From the NCBI GenBank assembly GCA_013420905.1, contig JAAXNY010000006.1:1674001-1738000 (forward strand): a DNA stretch of 64,000 nucleotides. Direction: 5' to 3'. The DNA comes from Collybia mongolica. Taxonomy: Eukaryota > Basidiomycota > Agaricomycetes > Agaricales > Clitocybaceae. Within the stretch, counting starts at the first letter, position 1. The number at the start of each line of letters is the position of its first letter. Made by a program: the position numbers and the translations under genes. Below, in pieces: positions 60,592-64,000 of the stretch. The notes below the pieces were generated by a model that was given only the letters and a program-made list of their open reading frames with translations, did no database searches and was not told the DNA's origin.

Positions 60592-63500
60592 TCACTCTCG
60601 ATGTGAACCTCCCATCAATAGCGCCATCAAATCATGCGCGGGCTGGTTGCTCGGTCCACTAAGTCCCTGTTGTGGAAGATGAGGTGGGAGAAGAGGTTGG
60701 AGCATATGTGGAGGTAAGTGCTGTTGTTGTTGCTGGCGCATTGCAAGGAGGGGTATCTGGTTGGGGGGTCCTTGTGCGGAGAAACTACCACGAAGGCCAC
60801 CAACGTTGACACTGCCTACTCCCAAAAGTTGGGCTTGATTTGCGGAGCGAATATCCAAATTGTTAGGATGTCCCATACCCATAGGATGATGCCCCATCGC
60901 ATTCTGCATCGGATGAGGTCCACGAATCTGTGGCGACCCGCCATACCCTAGATTGTTGGATGGGTTGAAGTGATTGAAAGGCCCCTGGCCTTGGCCACTC
61001 AAATGGAGGGGGGCATGAAGTCCAGGCGAAGGCATCCCTGGTATTCCCATGAACTGTGAAGGCTCGTGGGGTGGGCGCCCTCCGAGATTCGCCAAACCAG
61101 GTGGGAGGCGTTGTTGAGATCCCTGAAGGGAGTTCGGTTGATTAGGTGAAGGGCCTCCTCGGTAATGATTTTGTTGTAAAGGAATGCTTGGATTACGTCC
61201 GCCTTGTTGAGCATATATGGGGGGAGGTGGGCCAGAGTATAACGGATCAACACCACGTTGCTGATGCGGAGGGAGGCGCTGTATATTGAAGTGCATCGTA
61301 TCTTCTAATCCATCAGGATAAATCCCTATATTTTCCCGACTTCGAGGGGGGGGAGCAGAACGGAGTCCGGGAACCATTCCATCAGGCACGAAGTTTCTTT
61401 CGTCAAGGCGACTTTCGTATAGAGGTTCAAGGCGGTTGGAGTGCATTTGTTGCTGATGTTGCTGATGTTGATGCTGATGTGTTTGAAGTTGTTGGTGTTG
61501 AAGGTGTGCATTGTTCTGGGATTGCTGGACAAATGGGACGTGGGCGGGAGGCGCAGTATTTGGGATATTCATAGAAACTCCTCGATGATTGTGCTTTTGC
61601 GCAAAGTGAAGTTCAGCCCTCAGATTGAACAATAAAGTAAGATAATACCTGTGCTGAGCTGTTCAACATAGCATATATATCATCCATCGCCCGATGATCC
61701 GTGGCGCCCCCATGAGGGCTAGTGAAACTGCCATTATCTTGTCTTTGACCAGGACCGGGTGAGGAGGACGCGAAACTGACAGGAGTTTGTGCTTTCGAAA
61801 GGGAGGTGGCATTTTCTCTGCCTTTACCGTCAAAGAATTTGGCAAACCGACTTCCTTTGTTAGCGGAATAGCCGTTGCCATTCTCGAGAGAGAGAGGGAC
61901 ATCCTGGAGAGACCCATTTTCGTTCGACTGAGGAAAGACCCTCTCACCTGATCCTCGCCGAAGCCCATCACTAAGATTAGCAAAGCTGTTCGGTTCTCGA
62001 CGATCGTCAAATACAATGGGAGATCGAGACGGGTCCTCGAAAGGTGTGAACCCAGCCAGTTGTCGGAGAGTATCAGACTTGGGAGGACCTTGGTTGGATA
62101 ATCCGCCTATAACCATTGGTCAATGAGGTCACACCAGCGTGAGGGCCAAAACATACCATTCAAAGGGGCATTAGGGTTGTGTGCGATGGGTTGGAGTTTG
62201 ACGGCGCTGCCAGGCGTACGGGCAAAAGCAAGCAGGCGGGATCCGGGAGGAGGGTTAAATTGAGAAGACACAGGATCCACCGCCATACGTTCTAAGACTT
62301 GAACAGAGTCCTGGGGTGGGTGATTGAAAACGATACGTGATACTGGTGGAAGTTCGGATGGCAAGTTTATAGATACTCCAGATGATTCCCCTAAAATAAG
62401 GGATGGCAAGGAATGAGGCACCCCCGAAGACGATGTGACATGTTCATTAGAGGGTTCTACTGTGTTTTGTGCCGTATCGAGTTGGGTGTCTGAAGCACTG
62501 TATGAATAGCAACACAAAATCTGAAAGACGGTAGTGCTTACCATGCAATACCCCTTCTTGTGGAGGTTGTAATTTGGTTTGGTCGGTAGTGCCTTTATCA
62601 GGAGCAGAAAGGCTGAGCTCGGCTAAGGGAGCATGAAAAGTATCATTTTGTTTCTTTTCCTCCTCCCGTTTCATCAACAATTTAAATAATTGGATCTCGT
62701 CGAGCTGCTTATTGCTGGGTTCTAACTTCTCCACGTTGCTTGTTTCTTCAGGTATACTTTCGCCCTTGGTTTCCAATGAGGTAGCCTTATATTTCAGCTC
62801 TTTTTCCTTCATTCCCTTCTTCCAAGCTTGTATGCCATCAAGTTCGCCATCTGTACCTGTAGAGCCAAGTATACCGACACCAGTTGGAGGGGGAATATAA
62901 GTGTCCATCCATGCCGGTTCTTTCTCCTTCTCGCGATCCCTACGATCTTCGCGTTCCTTGCCTTCATCCGCCACAGCATTGGCTTTCCGTTCGCGTCCAG
63001 GTATTCTCTTGGAGCGTCCGTCACGTTCCTCACCAACTACCCACCGACGATCCCCAGAAGACTCCCAAGTAGACTCTCGGTCCCGGACCCGGTCTCGATC
63101 ACGATGTTGGTCTGCGTGCTTGTCTCCTCGCCTCGCCGCCATGCGTTCATCACGCTTCCCATCATCTCTCCATCGACGCGGGTCGTCTGCTTCGCCCTCC
63201 CGGTGGTCTGGATCGCGATCTCGTTCACGTTTATGATCATCCCGGTCACGATCACTACGAAGCCTGTCCTTGTCCTTATCCTCGCGCTCCCGATCACGGT
63301 CTCGTCGGGAGCTTGAGTGATCCCGTGGTGGCCTGGATGAATCGCGACCTCGAGATCTTGGCCGCTCACGTTCACCACGATCTTTGCGCCCAGTATCAGA
63401 CCCTAAAACAGAGCATGAGATCCATCCCCGCAGCCATGAAAGCTTACTTACTATCCTCACGCAAAGTGCGTGGTTCGGCACCTGTGGAAATGATTCAGGC

Positions 63501-64000
63501 AGAACCCCTGTCGATGAGTTGAAAATACGAACCTCTTCTCCAATCCTCACTCGTCTCACCAGCTTTTTTCTTGACTGCTTCTCGAGTTTCAGCACGTCTA
63601 GAGGACGCCGCGGGAGCTTGGGTTGGCTGCGCTGCCAATCTACTGCTTGATCCTGCCGTGAGATGCGGGGCAGTGTCCCTTTCTTTGTTCCGCTCGCGGT
63701 CATACTTGTCAGACAACTAAAATAACGAGTGAGACGGCGACAACCAATTGACCAAGTTGATGTACTAACATGGCGCAACTTCTCTTGCCCTTCCCTATCT
63801 CTTATATCTCTTTGACGGTCCTTTTCACCGTCTCGGTCACGATCATTTGGACGCAACGATTGATGCTTAAAGTTACCCATCTGCGATGGCTGAGAAAGAG
63901 TCGACCTAAATGATGGTCGCGGCGTGAGCTCTGATAACGAAGTCAGCGACAGGTATAATTTAGTCCTTAGTCCGCGTACCTCCATCCTCAGCGTCGCGCC
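60592..64000 (-). CDS. Low-complexity RD/RE- and Gln/His-rich protein, 5' end outside window
   Basis: Exons run right to left; the first visible exon ends near 63981 and continues beyond the window. Early part: ELTPRPSFRSTLSQPSQMGN, then Arg/Asp/Glu-rich repeats (DRDRDDHKRERDRDPDHREG) over about 180 residues. Middle: AWMDTYIPPPTGVGILGSTG, LDEIQLFKLLMKREEEKKQN, then Pro/Ser/Asn-rich sequence (SRIVFNHPPQDSVQVLERMA, FAKFFDGKGRE). C-terminal third: a Gln/His run (QTHQHQHQQHQQQ), then GPHPMQNAMGHHPMGMGHPN, ending DLMALLMGGSHRE at 60592. Most of it is predicted to be disordered. The layout (charged, then FAKFFD-type block, then Gln-rich) resembles post-transcriptional regulators such as the 4E-transporter group, but no signature proves this. 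I leave the function open. Confidence 0.72.
61441..61505. repeat. Gln/His-coding trinucleotide tract
   Basis: Tandem TTG/CTG/ATG triplets on the plus strand encode QTHQHQHQQHQQQM on the minus strand. It is an imperfect microsatellite inside the coding sequence, so length polymorphism between strains is likely. Confidence 0.6.

Overview
The window is a compact, intron-rich nuclear segment of a filamentous basidiomycete, most likely an agaricomycete. The evidence is short introns of about 50-60 nt in almost every gene, fungal housekeeping genes (LYS1, ELP4, UTP23, EMC7, TVP23, ITC1, DLT1), and a secreted GH74 xyloglucanase with a C-terminal CBM1, which suggests a plant-litter or wood decomposer. 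Coding exons had to be joined by hand. Gene spans run from start codon to stop codon and include introns. I saw no tRNA, rRNA, CRISPR or viral sequence.

Layout. 1-5 kb: LYS1 (minus, cut by the window edge), a TTC1-like TPR protein (+), mitochondrial inner-membrane protease IMP1 (-), Elongator subunit ELP4 (+). 5.6-17 kb: a large LRR-DH-PH Rho guanine-nucleotide exchange factor (+), an amino-acid permease (-), and a basidiomycete kinase-like protein whose two metal-binding residues look exchanged (-). 18-25 kb: GH74-CBM1 xyloglucanase (+), an LRR protein (-), a multi-pass membrane protein (-). 25-37 kb: TVP23 (+), a dual-specificity phosphatase (-), NADH-cytochrome b5 reductase (+), a DLT1-like protein (-), a secreted CAP/PR-1 protein (-), a small fungal protein of unknown function (+), EMC7 (-), UTP23 (+). 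38-39.5 kb: a large inverted-repeat (foldback) element abutting a broken MFS transporter pseudogene. 39.6-51 kb: polyubiquitin (-), WDR5/SWD3 (-), eIF3k (+), ITC1/ACF1-type remodeler subunit (-), a large protein of unknown function (-). 51-57 kb: a non-autonomous hAT element with an intact 8-bp target duplication, a Gfo/Idh/MocA oxidoreductase resembling D-galacturonate reductase (+), a cyclin (-). 57-60.6 kb is gene-poor. 60.6-64 kb: the 3' part of a long low-complexity protein (-).

Most genes are unrelated housekeeping functions, not a pathway cluster. Two fit plant cell-wall use: GH74 for xyloglucan and the putative galacturonate reductase for pectin-derived sugar acid, but they lie 30 kb apart. 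Several gene pairs are divergent with very short shared promoters (LYS1/TTC1-like, membrane protein/TVP23, EMC7/UTP23, WDR5/eIF3k).

The most notable observations are the two non-coding mobile elements, the pseudogene beside one of them, three inferred micro-exons of 6-10 nt, several GC-AG introns, the altered kinase active site, and introns at identical codons in only two of four ubiquitin repeats. I found no clearly new multi-gene system.
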